Origin: Chloroflexota bacterium
GTDB lineage: Bacteria > Chloroflexota > Anaerolineae > Aggregatilineales > Phototrophicaceae
DNA: 59,560 nt
Assembly (NCBI GenBank): GCA_028873975.1
Contig: JAPPMO010000007.1
Span: 1-59,560 of the forward strand
Direction of reading: 5' to 3'
Part shown: piece after piece, positions 7,443 to 15,418 of the stretch
Numbering within the stretch: position 1 is the first letter of the stretch
Layout: each line of letters opens with the position of its first letter
Made by a program: the position numbers and the translations under genes
The notes under the pieces: model-generated
Database searches by the model: none
Told to the model about the DNA's origin: nothing
What the model saw: only the letters and a program-made list of their open reading frames with translations

Positions 7443-8993
7443 TCAGTTGACAACGGCGCTATGGAAGCTGGTGCGGCCCGGGAAGGGATGCAGCTCCAGG
7501 CCCGAAACATGGCTCGCCATCACCATGAACGAGGCGTAGAAATAGGGCACGATTATCGGTCCCTCATCGAGGAAGAGCCGCTGAATCTCTTTGTAGGCGG
7601 CGGCGCGCGCTTCTTCATCCAGGGCGGAACGCGTGAAATCGATCAGATCATCGAGGCGCTCATCCTGCCAATGCGATTCGTTCCAGGTCGCGTCGGATCG
7701 ATAGGCCAGGTCGAGGTAAATCTGTGGCACAACTCGGTCGCCCCACCAGGTGACGCCCAGATCCACGTCCAGCCATTTCTGCACCCAGTACGTGTTTTCT
7801 TCCTCCAACTGTATCTCCACGCGTATGCCCGCCTGCGCCCATTGAGCGGCCATAGCCTGCGCAAAATCCGGCATGCCGCCGCTGTTGGGCACATGCAAGA
7901 TCATATCCAGCCCATCGGGATAACCGGCTTCCGTCAGCAAAGCGGCGGCAGCGGCCGGATCGCGCGGGGGAAGCTGCGCCTCTTCCAGGAAATATTGCGC
8001 GAAGGAGGGACCGATAGGCGAATCTTTGCCCAGCGCGCCAAAGCCCAGTTGCACCCGCTCCCAAACCGCGCGCCGGTCGGTCGCCAGTTTGAAGGCTTGG
8101 CGCACACGGATATCATCGCCGGGCGGACGGTCGGCTCGAATCCGCGTCATGTGATGCGCGTTGGTAGGAATATCCACCGTGTTAAAGCGAAGATCCCCCG
8201 TGAAGTTGAGGAAGCTGAAATTGTCGAGCCTGAGGATGCCATCCGCTGTGCCGCCCTGGACGGCGGCAATCGCCGCCTGCTGGTCATCGAAAAAGATGAA
8301 CTCGAGCCAGTCAATCGCCGGCGCGCCCCGCCAGTAATGCTCATTGGCTTTCATGACCGCGCGGTCGCCCGGTATCAATTCTTCCATGATAAACGGACCC
8401 GTGCCGTTGAATACTTCGCCGGTGTTTTGCGCGCCCGCTTTGAGTATCACCAGCTTGTACTCCGTCAGTCGATAGAGAAAGTCTGGGTCGGGCGCTTCGA
8501 TGTTGAAGACCACCGTATGATCGCCAAGGGCTTCAACCGACTCTATCGCCGCCAGCACATCGGCCATCGTGCCGCCCGCATCCAACTGCCATTGGATCGT
8601 CCATACCACATCGCTGGCGGTCATGGGGCTGCCGTCATGAAAGACCGCGCCATCCACCAATTGCAGGGTATACTGCTTGCCATCCCCCGACCGTTCCCAG
8701 GCAGAAGCCAGGCAGGGCACGAGATTGGACGAAGCGTCAGTTTCAAACAGGTAGTCATAAAGCGCGTTCAGCACGGCGATTTCACTCATCCCGGATACCG
8801 AACGCGGGTCAAGCTGGGCCGGTGTCAACCAGGCAATGCGCAATCTGCCGCCATCGCTGGCGCCGGCGCGGTTCAAGCTTGGCGCGCGGTCGAGTGCTAT
8901 CGTACCCACCGCCCCCGACATGCCTGCCGCGAAGATCTGCAAAACCTGGCGTCGGGACAGGCCTTTACTTTTGTCCCTCGAAAGCCTTTGCAT
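7443..8993 (-). CDS. Second Tat-exported peptide/oligosaccharide ABC substrate-binding protein (SBP_bac_5)
   Basis: This 516-residue paralogue of the 5247-6785 protein shares architecture and many identical stretches (ERVQLGFGA, KDSPIGP, LLTEAGYPDGLDM in place of LLAEAGYPDGLDM). The twin-arginine signal reads LSRRQVLQIFAAGMSGAVG within the first 35 residues. ATG at 8993 is preceded by GAGGTGAGCTT. No permease or ATPase lies beside it other than the downstream dpp genes, so the two proteins may deliver different ligands to one channel. The spacer to the next gene holds a MITE-like element, so it may be a separate transcript. Confidence 0.92.
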   Translation of the reverse strand: MQRLSRDKSKGLSRRQVLQIFAAGMSGAVGTIALDRAPSLNRAGASDGGRLRIAWLTPAQLDPRSVSGMSEIAVLNALYDYLFETDASSNLVPCLASAWERSGDGKQYTLQLVDGAVFHDGSPMTASDVVWTIQWQLDAGGTMADVLAAIESVEALGDHTVVFNIEAPDPDFLYRLTEYKLVILKAGAQNTGEVFNGTGPFIMEELIPGDRAVMKANEHYWRGAPAIDWLEFIFFDDQQAAIAAVQGGTADGILRLDNFSFLNFTGDLRFNTVDIPTNAHHMTRIRADRPPGDDIRVRQAFKLATDRRAVWERVQLGFGALGKDSPIGPSFAQYFLEEAQLPPRDPAAAAALLTEAGYPDGLDMILHVPNSGGMPDFAQAMAAQWAQAGIRVEIQLEEENTYWVQKWLDVDLGVTWWGDRVVPQIYLDLAYRSDATWNESHWQDERLDDLIDFTRSALDEEARAAAYKEIQRLFLDEGPIIVPYFYASFMVMASHVSGLELHPFPGRTSFHSAVVN

Positions 8994-9140
8994 AAGCTCA
9001 CCTCTCTTATTCCACTTATCTATCGCTTGCGCAATGTTCGGGAAGAAATCAGCGTCGCTTTATTTTATGCTATCGCAAATGAAGAGAATATGTAAACCGG
9101 GTGAAAAAAGGCAGTGTATCGAAGTCGGTTGAAATTCAGA

Positions 9141-9230
9141 GTTGCCAAATTCAGTTTCAGCACAGGTCGCGTAGACACTGACCGTCAAGACACGAAGAGC
9201 GCAAAGAAAAAAGGTGTTGGACACTCGTTG
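9141..9230 (+). repeat. Repeat block with the 22-nt word, copy 2
   Basis: The block begins TTGCCAAATTCAG, contains the 22-nt word at 9167-9188 and continues ACACGAAGAGCGCAAAGAAA. It shares 34 consecutive bases with 50352-50385. It lies in the 361-base divergent spacer 8994-9354, which also holds the kinase promoter at 9282-9310 and no gene I can support. Confidence 0.65.
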
Positions 9231-9281
9231 CCTCTGTACTTGTGGCGCGCGGATGTAGAACCTGTCTCATAGTTCGTCCTT

Positions 9282-9310
9282 TTGCTCATTTGAAACAGTG
9301 CCAATATAAT
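9282..9310 (+). promoter_or_regulatory. Candidate promoter for the FGGY kinase operon
   Basis: A perfect TATAAT at 9305-9310 is preceded, after 17 bases, by the weak -35 TTGCTC (9282-9287). The ATG at 9355 lies 45 bases after the -10 box. There is no competing element close to the start. Confidence 0.45.
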
Positions 9311-9354
9311 CCAGGACTATACATATAGATAAACTTCTACTTCGGATAGACCTT

Positions 9355-10881
9355 ATGTCTTCGTTTCTTATTGGCATCGATGTCGGCAGCAGCGCCTGCA
9401 AATGTATAATCGTCGATGACGGTCTACAACCGGTCAGCCAAGACGCGCAATCGTATCCCACGCGCCATCCGCAATCCGCGGCGGCAGAGCAGGACCCCGA
9501 GGATTGGTACCGAAGCGCCTGTCAAGCGGTCCGCAATTGCCTGGACTCAGGCGCCATTGAGCCAGCGAGCGTTGCAGGCATGTCTATCGCTGGACCCGCC
9601 CACAGCGTCGCGCTTATGGATGGCGCTGGCGCCATTCTGCATCCGACCATACATTGGTCGGACTTGCGCAGCGCGCCCCAGGCCGAGCGCCTTGAAACCG
9701 ACTGCGGCGACGCCATATTCGCGGCTGCACTGTGCCGAGTCAATCCGGCCTGGACCCTGCCGCAATTGCTTTGGCTGCGCGAGAATCGGCCCGGCGTATT
9801 CCAGCGTCTACGCCATATTTTGGTCGTGAAAGATTATGTGCGTTATCGACTCACCGGGCGATATCAGACGGATTCCTATGACGCCATTGGCACTCAGCTC
9901 TATGATGTTCATGCCGGCGCTTGGTCCTCCGCTCTGCTCGAAATCGCCGGTTTGGCCGAGGGAATGCTGCCGGAAGTGCGACCGGCGACCGATATCAGCG
10001 GCGAGTTGAGTCGGGCTGCCGCGCGTGATTGTGGCTTGCTGGCAGGCACGCCCGTAGCGGTGGGCAGTGGCGATTCCGTGGTGGAGGCAGCCGGCATCGG
10101 CGCGATCGCGCCAGGACATTGCGTGCTCAAGCTTGGCACGGCTGCAAACGTCAACCTGGTCATGCGCGATGCCAAGCCCTATCCCGGCGCAATCGTCTAC
10201 CGACATGTCGTAGATCCGCATTGGTTCGCGATCACAGCGACCAATTCCGGAACCTCCACTTTGCAATGGTTCGCGGAGACGTTTTGTCGTTCAGCTGCGG
10301 AGCATCCCGCCGGGCAGCCTGACTACAAGCTGGTTGAGTCGCTGGCCGCGGATTCTGTGCCGGGCGCGCGCGGTCTGCTGTTTCATCCCTATTTGCAGGG
10401 CGAAAGGTCTCCTTACTGGGATCCGCATTTGAGAGGCGACTTTGTTGGCATCCACAGGCAGCACCGCTTGGAGGATTTTGCGCGGGCTGTCCTGGAGGGC
10501 GTGGCTTTTTCATTGCGCGACTGCTTCGAGCTGGTCAATACCTTTGGAGACTCGATTAAGCAGTTGCATTTGATTGGCGGCGGCGCGGAGAGCCAGCTCT
10601 GGAGTCAAATCGTCTGCGATGCGATCGGTCGCAAGTTGTCCAAGCCGGTTGTACAATCTGCAGCCTACGGTTCTGCCATATTGGCTGGCATCGCGACAGG
10701 CATGTTCCATGGCTGGGCGGACGCTCTCAAAGTGCGCCCGCTGCCGACCGAGGACTTGCGCCCCGTCGATGCGTCCCGGCAGCTTTACGAGGACAACTTC
10801 GCCGCGTACGTGGCGGTGGCGCGGGCTCTCCAGCCACATATTCAGCCAAAGAGGAAGCAGAGCCTCAGCGAGGAGCAGTGA
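9355..10881 (+). CDS. FGGY-family carbohydrate kinase (xylulokinase-like)
   Basis: This 508-residue ATP-dependent sugar kinase has the actin-like ATPase fold. The N-terminal phosphate loop reads GIDVGSSACKCIIVDD. The catalytic Asp region is GSGDSVVEAAGIGA (about residue 240), and the C-terminal adenosine-binding segment is LIGGGAESQLWSQIVCDAIG. This length and motif order fit xylulokinase, ribulokinase or related ketose and polyol kinases; the exact substrate is not readable. The stop is immediately followed by the ATG of the E1 alpha gene, so it heads a tightly packed operon running to 15211. It presumably makes a sugar phosphate that the RpiB-like isomerase at 14741 could use. Confidence 0.9.
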   Translation: MSSFLIGIDVGSSACKCIIVDDGLQPVSQDAQSYPTRHPQSAAAEQDPEDWYRSACQAVRNCLDSGAIEPASVAGMSIAGPAHSVALMDGAGAILHPTIHWSDLRSAPQAERLETDCGDAIFAAALCRVNPAWTLPQLLWLRENRPGVFQRLRHILVVKDYVRYRLTGRYQTDSYDAIGTQLYDVHAGAWSSALLEIAGLAEGMLPEVRPATDISGELSRAAARDCGLLAGTPVAVGSGDSVVEAAGIGAIAPGHCVLKLGTAANVNLVMRDAKPYPGAIVYRHVVDPHWFAITATNSGTSTLQWFAETFCRSAAEHPAGQPDYKLVESLAADSVPGARGLLFHPYLQGERSPYWDPHLRGDFVGIHRQHRLEDFARAVLEGVAFSLRDCFELVNTFGDSIKQLHLIGGGAESQLWSQIVCDAIGRKLSKPVVQSAAYGSAILAGIATGMFHGWADALKVRPLPTEDLRPVDASRQLYEDNFAAYVAVARALQPHIQPKRKQSLSEEQ

Positions 10882-11895
10882 ATGCAGACCCTGAGTATAC
10901 GCTTGCCCGACATACCGGATGTCGCTCCGCTTGGCGCCTATGATGAGGATTTGCTCGCCGAGATTTATCGGCGCATGGTTTTGATCCGGCAATTTGAATT
11001 GAAAGTCAATGAGTTGTTTCTGGGTGGAATCATGCCGGGAACCATTCATTTGTCACTCGGGCAGGAAGCGAGCGTCGTCGGCGCTTGCCTGGCGCTGGAG
11101 GCGGATGATGTCATCACCTTGACGCATCGCGGGCATGGCCAGGCTCTGGCAAAAGGCGTGCGCGCCGATGCCTTGATGGCCGAGCTCTTTGGCAAGGGGA
11201 CGGGCTGCTGCCGGGGCAAAGGCGGCTCTTTGCACGTCGGCGACATGTCGGTCGGCGCGCTGCCGGCGATCGCCATTGTTGGCGCCTCCTCGCCAATTGC
11301 CGCCGGCATGGCATTCGCCTTCAAGCGCGGGAAAACGGGGCAGGTCGCTCTTAATTTTTTCGGCGAAGGAACCGCCAATAAAGGGGACTGGCACGAGGCG
11401 CTCAATCTGGCGGCAATCTGGAAGTTGCCGGTGGTCTTCCTTTGCGAGAACAATCTCTACGGCGTTTCTACACACATAACAGAGGTGATGGCGATCGACT
11501 ACGTCGCCGAACGCGCCTCGGCTTATGGCATGCCCGGCGGCACAATCTACGGAAACGACCCCATCGTCGTCTACGAAGCCGTGAGAACTGCGGCTGAGCG
11601 CGCCCGAGCCGGCGAGGGACCCGCCTTAATCGAATGCCTCACCTATCGCCGTGGCGGGCATAAGCGCGATGATCCTGGCACGTATCGCCCGCAGGAAGAG
11701 GTAGAGGCTTGGTTCAAGACCGATCCCTTGCCCGCATTTCGTGAACGGCTGCTGCAGGACGCGCGATTCTCGGTCAGCGAGATTGAAGCGCTGGATACCG
11801 CCGTCGCGACTACCATCGACGCGGCGGTCAGGTTCGCGCTGGCAAGCGAGAGCCCGGCTGTCGCGTCTGCGCTGGAGCATGTCTATGCTGACTAG
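10882..11895 (+). CDS. TPP-dependent 2-oxoacid (pyruvate/acetoin-type) dehydrogenase E1 alpha
   Basis: This 337-residue alpha chain of a heterotetrameric E1 has the expected length. Signatures are HLSLGQEASVVGACLAL, RGHGQALAKGV, KGGSLHVGD and the thiamine diphosphate/Mg motif GEGTANKGDWHEALN followed by CENNLYG. The motif has GEG where many have GDG, a common variant. An AGGAG lies just before the ATG. It overlaps the beta gene by 11 bases. In the cell it would decarboxylate a 2-oxoacid, or cleave an acetoin-like compound, and hand the acyl group to a lipoyl domain. The operon partner for that is the small protein at 12927. Confidence 0.92.
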   Translation: MQTLSIRLPDIPDVAPLGAYDEDLLAEIYRRMVLIRQFELKVNELFLGGIMPGTIHLSLGQEASVVGACLALEADDVITLTHRGHGQALAKGVRADALMAELFGKGTGCCRGKGGSLHVGDMSVGALPAIAIVGASSPIAAGMAFAFKRGKTGQVALNFFGEGTANKGDWHEALNLAAIWKLPVVFLCENNLYGVSTHITEVMAIDYVAERASAYGMPGGTIYGNDPIVVYEAVRTAAERARAGEGPALIECLTYRRGGHKRDDPGTYRPQEEVEAWFKTDPLPAFRERLLQDARFSVSEIEALDTAVATTIDAAVRFALASESPAVASALEHVYAD

Positions 11896-12925
11896 GAGAA
11901 GTACAGCCGCCCAATCTTCAGAACGCGAGCTCACCGTTGTACAGGCGTTGCGCGAAGCGGTGCGGGAAGAAATGCGGCGCGATGAGCAGGTTTTCGTGCT
12001 GGGTGAGGACATCCGTATTGGCGGATCATTTCTGTTCACGCTCGGGCTGCTGGATGAATTCGGTCCCGAGCGCGTTTTGAACACGCCGATATCAGAAGCC
12101 GGCTTTGTTGGCTTGGCAATCGGCGCCGCTATTCAAGGCATGCGTCCGATCATCGACTTTCAATACGGAGATTTCATCTTCACGGCATTTGATCAGATCA
12201 TTCAGCAATGTAGCAAACTCCGATATATGTCAGGCGGCCAGGTCCGTATCCCGCTGGTGTTTCAATTGCCAACGGGCGCTTCCGGGCGCGGCGCCCAGCA
12301 TGCCAACTCGGTGGAGACCGTTTTCTACAGCATTCCTGGGTTGAAGATCGTAACGCCGGCCACCCCCTATGATGCCAAGGGGCTGTTCAAGTCGGCCGTG
12401 CGCGACAACAATCCGGTACTATTCTGTGTTCACAAACATCTATACGGCAGCAAAGGGCGCCAGCTGGCACGAAGCAGCATCAGCCGGGGTCACGTGCCTG
12501 ATGAAGAATATCTGACGCCGCTGGGCAAAGGCGATATCAAGAAACGGGGCAGCGACATCACTGCCGTCGCCAACGGAATCATGCTGCATCGCACGCTGAA
12601 TGTAGCGGAGGCCTTGGAACATGAGGGCCTAAGCGTGGAGGTCGTCGACCCGCGCAGTCTTGTACCCTTTGATACCGAGCTGGTGATAGACTCGGTAATG
12701 AGGACATCACGCTTGGTCGTTGTGGAAGAAGGCAGTGAAAGAGGCGGGTGGGGCGCGCAATTGGCCGCTGAAATCGCGGGCCAAGCCATCGGATATTTGG
12801 ACGTCCCGATACGGCGCGTGGCGTCGCCAAATGTGCCTATACCGTTTTCGCCCGCTTTGGAGAGCGCTGTCATTCCGGATGAAACGGTAATCCGCAGCGC
12901 CATTTTGGAATTGATGGAATATTAA
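11885..12925 (+). CDS. TPP-dependent 2-oxoacid dehydrogenase E1 beta
   Basis: This 346-residue beta chain starts at ATG 11885, inside the end of the alpha gene. An upstream in-frame extension exists, but it is only the alpha gene read in another frame. Family landmarks are VLGEDIRIGGSF, NTPISEAGFVGLAIGAA, DFIFTAFDQIIQQ, QLPTGASGRGAQH and the C-terminal VPIPFSPALE. It forms the TPP site together with the alpha chain. The next gene begins one base after its stop, so alpha, beta and the lipoyl protein should be made in step. Confidence 0.92.
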   Translation: MLTRRSTAAQSSERELTVVQALREAVREEMRRDEQVFVLGEDIRIGGSFLFTLGLLDEFGPERVLNTPISEAGFVGLAIGAAIQGMRPIIDFQYGDFIFTAFDQIIQQCSKLRYMSGGQVRIPLVFQLPTGASGRGAQHANSVETVFYSIPGLKIVTPATPYDAKGLFKSAVRDNNPVLFCVHKHLYGSKGRQLARSSISRGHVPDEEYLTPLGKGDIKKRGSDITAVANGIMLHRTLNVAEALEHEGLSVEVVDPRSLVPFDTELVIDSVMRTSRLVVVEEGSERGGWGAQLAAEIAGQAIGYLDVPIRRVASPNVPIPFSPALESAVIPDETVIRSAILELMEY

Positions 12926-12926
12926 C

Positions 12927-13433
12927 ATGCATGTAGAAGTTCTCGTGCCACAGATTGGAGAAGCGGTCGCCGAATTGGTATTGGTGGCCTGGCACAAGCG
13001 CGTCGGCGACACGGTTGAGAAGGGCGACTTGCTTTTCGAAATCGACTCCGACAAAGCGATTGTGGAAGTCGAGGCATTTGTTGACGGGACCTTGACCCAG
13101 ATCATTGCGCCGGGCGAGAGCGCTGTCATGCCGCAGCAAGTGGTCGCGATAATAGAAACGGCGACTGAAACGGGTTATGGTTTACTCCAGGATCAGGACA
13201 GGCACAGCCAGGCGCCGTCACCGGCCTTGAGCGCGGAGAACAGGGCAGACGCGGGACAGATGCCCGCCGGCGCACAGCGCGAAAGCGTTCGACCCAGTAT
13301 ATCTCCCAAAGCGAGGCGCCTGGCAAAGCAAGCGGGCATCGACTGGACTGGCGTCGCCGGCAGCGGCGCCAATGGCATGATCCTGGTTAGCGATGTGGAA
13401 CGGGCGATTCAAGCGCAAGGCGGCGGGACATGA
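12927..13433 (+). CDS. Lipoyl plus E3-binding-domain protein lacking the E2 acyltransferase domain
   Basis: This 168-residue protein is less than half the usual E2 length. Residues 1-78 form a lipoyl domain with the target lysine in EIDSDKAIVEVEA. A flexible Ala/Pro/Gln linker follows (about 79-118), then a peripheral subunit-binding domain, SISPKARRLAKQAGIDW through GMILVSDVERAI. The frame then ends at GGGT with a clean TGA. The 230-residue chloramphenicol-acetyltransferase-like catalytic core, with its HxxxDG motif, is absent both here and in the following sequence. It may be an E3-binding/lipoyl carrier working with an E2 core or E3 encoded elsewhere, or a carrier that needs no transacetylation. 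No E3 gene lies nearby. Confidence 0.88.
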   Translation: MHVEVLVPQIGEAVAELVLVAWHKRVGDTVEKGDLLFEIDSDKAIVEVEAFVDGTLTQIIAPGESAVMPQQVVAIIETATETGYGLLQDQDRHSQAPSPALSAENRADAGQMPAGAQRESVRPSISPKARRLAKQAGIDWTGVAGSGANGMILVSDVERAIQAQGGGT

Positions 13434-13487
13434 TATTCCATATCGCAGGAGACTCTAGACGCGTAAATGTTATAGGAGAGCGTGCTT

Positions 13488-14240
13488 ATGTTGACGGAAG
13501 AGCAGAAGTTTACATTTGACCTGAAGGGTTACATTGTCCTGCCCGGCGTACTCGAGGCTGATCTGGTCGAGCGCTTGAAGGCGCGCGCGGAAATCTTGGA
13601 GACCGATCCGGAGTCGCTGCCGGCGCGCGAACGGTCTTTGCCCGGCGGACCCTTCGCCGAATTGATTGATCATCCCGCCGTTATCGATCTGCTGGAATTT
13701 ACCATATCCAACAATCCGGAAAAGTGGCGGCTGGAAAGCACGTTCGTCAGCGTCCGCAAGTGTGGCGACCAAGGCATCGGTCCCCACGGCGGCGGACCCA
13801 CGCTCAACCCCAACTATCATTATCACGCCCACAACAACAAGATCTACACCGGCATGCTGCGCGTGGTATTCGAGCTGAACGAAGTGGTTTATGACAAGGG
13901 CGGCACGCTATTCATGGCCGGTTCGCACAAGTCCAACTTCAAGGTCCCCCAGAGCGTCTTTGACAAGAGCCGGCGCGAAGAAGTGACCAAGTCCTTCCTC
14001 TTCGAGCGTTACGCTTGCCCGCCCGGATCGATCGTCGCTTTCGCCGAAGCGGTCTGCCATTCCGGCAACACTTGGGAATTAGAGGAACACAACCGCATTG
14101 CGGTGTTCTACGCCTATAATCATGTGAATGTGCGCCACCACAAACCAAGATTTGATCGGGCTGTGATCGATGGCTTGAGCGCGGAACGTCAGGCATTCTT
14201 CCGCGAGGTGTATCATCCGCTCTTCGATCGCCGCTATTAG
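13488..14240 (+). CDS. Phytanoyl-CoA dioxygenase (PhyH) family protein
   Basis: This 250-residue protein belongs to the PhyH superfamily of Fe(II)/2-oxoglutarate-dependent oxygenases. The N-terminal helix LTEEQKFTFDLKGYIVLPGVL is characteristic, the first metal region reads GPHGGGP, and GGTLFMAGSHKSNF and the distal CHSGNTWELEEHNRIAVFYAY follow. The first metal motif is HGG where PhyH enzymes usually have HxD, so the third ligand is not obvious. A GGAG at 13475-13478 favours ATG 13488 over the GTG at 13482. It sits 54 bases after the lipoyl-protein gene. Substrate unknown; hydroxylation of a small metabolite is the family's norm. Confidence 0.85.
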   Translation: MLTEEQKFTFDLKGYIVLPGVLEADLVERLKARAEILETDPESLPARERSLPGGPFAELIDHPAVIDLLEFTISNNPEKWRLESTFVSVRKCGDQGIGPHGGGPTLNPNYHYHAHNNKIYTGMLRVVFELNEVVYDKGGTLFMAGSHKSNFKVPQSVFDKSRREEVTKSFLFERYACPPGSIVAFAEAVCHSGNTWELEEHNRIAVFYAYNHVNVRHHKPRFDRAVIDGLSAERQAFFREVYHPLFDRRY

Positions 14241-14270
14241 TTATTTTGGGGCGGGAGACCGCGAGAACTG

Positions 14271-14675
14271 ATGATGAGACAAATTACCGTCGCAACAGAC
14301 CAGAAGACCCAGGTGATAGACCTGACTGCGCAATGCCAGTCCCTGACGAGTTCTGTGCAAAACGGCGTCGCTATCTTTCACATCATGCACACGACCGCCG
14401 CGCTGATTCTCTGTGAAGATGATGCCGATCTTAGACAGGATCTGCTGAAAGTCGCGCAGAACTGGCTGCGGGATTTGAGACCGTTTCAACATGCGCGGCG
14501 CAGCAATCCCAATGCCGAAGCGCATATCCTTAGCGCTTTCGCCGGCGCGTCGCTCGCGATCCCGGTCCTCGACGGCAAGCTTGCGCTGGGCAGTTGGCAA
14601 AACATCTTGCTGCTGGAGATGGATGGTCCCAGGCAGCGTACCGTCACCTGCATGGCAATTGAAGCGCGCCTGTAA
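14271..14675 (+). CDS. yjbQ: YjbQ/UPF0047 family protein
   Basis: This 134-residue protein has the whole UPF0047 signature: IMHTTAALILCEDDADLRQDL, HARRSNPNAEAHILSAFAGAS, IPVLDGKLALGSWQNILLLE and GPRQRTV near the end. Family members form trimers. Some have been reported to show secondary thiamine-phosphate synthase activity, but the physiological role is unsettled. Its place in an operon with a TPP-dependent E1 is suggestive only. It begins 30 bases after the dioxygenase stop. Confidence 0.9.
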   Translation: MMRQITVATDQKTQVIDLTAQCQSLTSSVQNGVAIFHIMHTTAALILCEDDADLRQDLLKVAQNWLRDLRPFQHARRSNPNAEAHILSAFAGASLAIPVLDGKLALGSWQNILLLEMDGPRQRTVTCMAIEARL

Positions 14676-14740
14676 GTTGAGCCAGATTTGGGCGGGTTTG
14701 ATTAGACCGCCGCAAATATGAGAGCAACTGGAAGAGACTC

Positions 14741-15211
14741 ATGAAGATTGCAATCGGCTGCGATGATGCGGGCGGACCGCTTCTGGAAATAGTGGAAGAG
14801 CTCCTGAGAGAAACGAGCGGCATCGAGACAAGCAACCTCAGCAAGGCGAATGCTGAAGCCGAAGAGCATTATCCTGATGTTGCCGAACGGGTCGGCTTGG
14901 CGGTTGCCAACGACGGCTTTGACCGCGGCATCCTGGTCTGCGGTACCGGTATCGGCATGGCGATCACGGCTTGCAAAGTTCCGGGCATCCGCGCCGCGCT
15001 TTGTCACGACACGTATTCGGCGGAGCGATCGCGCAAGAGCAACAATGCGCAGATCTTGACCATGGGCGCGCGCGTCATTGGACCCGAGCTAGCGAAGTCC
15101 ATTGTGCAGACATGGCTGGTTTCGGAATTCGATGACAGCAGCCCCTCGGCGCCCAAAGTACAGCGCATGGTGGAAATCGACGCGAAATATCAGAATACGC
15201 CGGGCGCCTAA
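14741..15211 (+). CDS. rpiB: RpiB/LacAB-type sugar-phosphate isomerase
   Basis: This 156-residue isomerase of the RpiB family starts with the strand MKIAIGCDDAG. The active-site Cys is in GILVCGTGIGMAI (residues about 63-75), and RAALCHDTYSAERSRKSNNAQIL gives the typical His and Arg positions. GTG in place of the GSG of classical RpiB resembles tetrulose- and hexose-phosphate isomerases of the family as well as ribose-5-phosphate isomerases, so the exact sugar is open. With the FGGY kinase it would make a kinase-isomerase pair. A GAAGAG lies just upstream of the ATG. It is the last gene of this cluster. Confidence 0.88.
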   Translation: MKIAIGCDDAGGPLLEIVEELLRETSGIETSNLSKANAEAEEHYPDVAERVGLAVANDGFDRGILVCGTGIGMAITACKVPGIRAALCHDTYSAERSRKSNNAQILTMGARVIGPELAKSIVQTWLVSEFDDSSPSAPKVQRMVEIDAKYQNTPGA

Positions 15212-15277
15212 GTGTGAGGATTGCGAGTTGGCGCGGCTGGTTATTGACGCCTGGATCTTCCGCGGCCGCGCATGCGT

Positions 15278-15283
15278 TATAAT
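15278..15283 (+). promoter_or_regulatory. Candidate -10 box for the Lpl-type transporter operon
   Basis: TATAAT lies in the 207-base spacer 15212-15418 and is the only consensus-like -10 there. No -35 is found at 16-18 bases; TTGACG at 15244-15249 is 28 bases away. If real it gives a leader of about 130 bases. Confidence 0.35.
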
Positions 15284-15418
15284 GTTAAGGTCAGCCAGAG
15301 TATTGCGAACGAGGCGGCCATTGGCAGTGAAGAGTTGCAGATAGGCGCGCCTGTTGTTGTCTTCTCGTATCCGAAGGAGCGGATGACGTCAAATATCTGA
15401 TTTAGAAAATAGTTGCTT

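Noticed and set aside
7461..9095. A 544-residue open frame on the plus strand opposite the second binding-protein gene
   Set aside because: It is the antisense frame of a well-recognised SBP_bac_5 gene in GC-rich DNA. It has no domain, no ribosome site and an Arg/His-rich composition typical of shadows.
15284..15418. A possible riboswitch in the leader of the Lpl-type operon
   Set aside because: I looked for TPP, cobalamin, glycine and SAM-type cores and saw none. A 130-base leader alone is not evidence.
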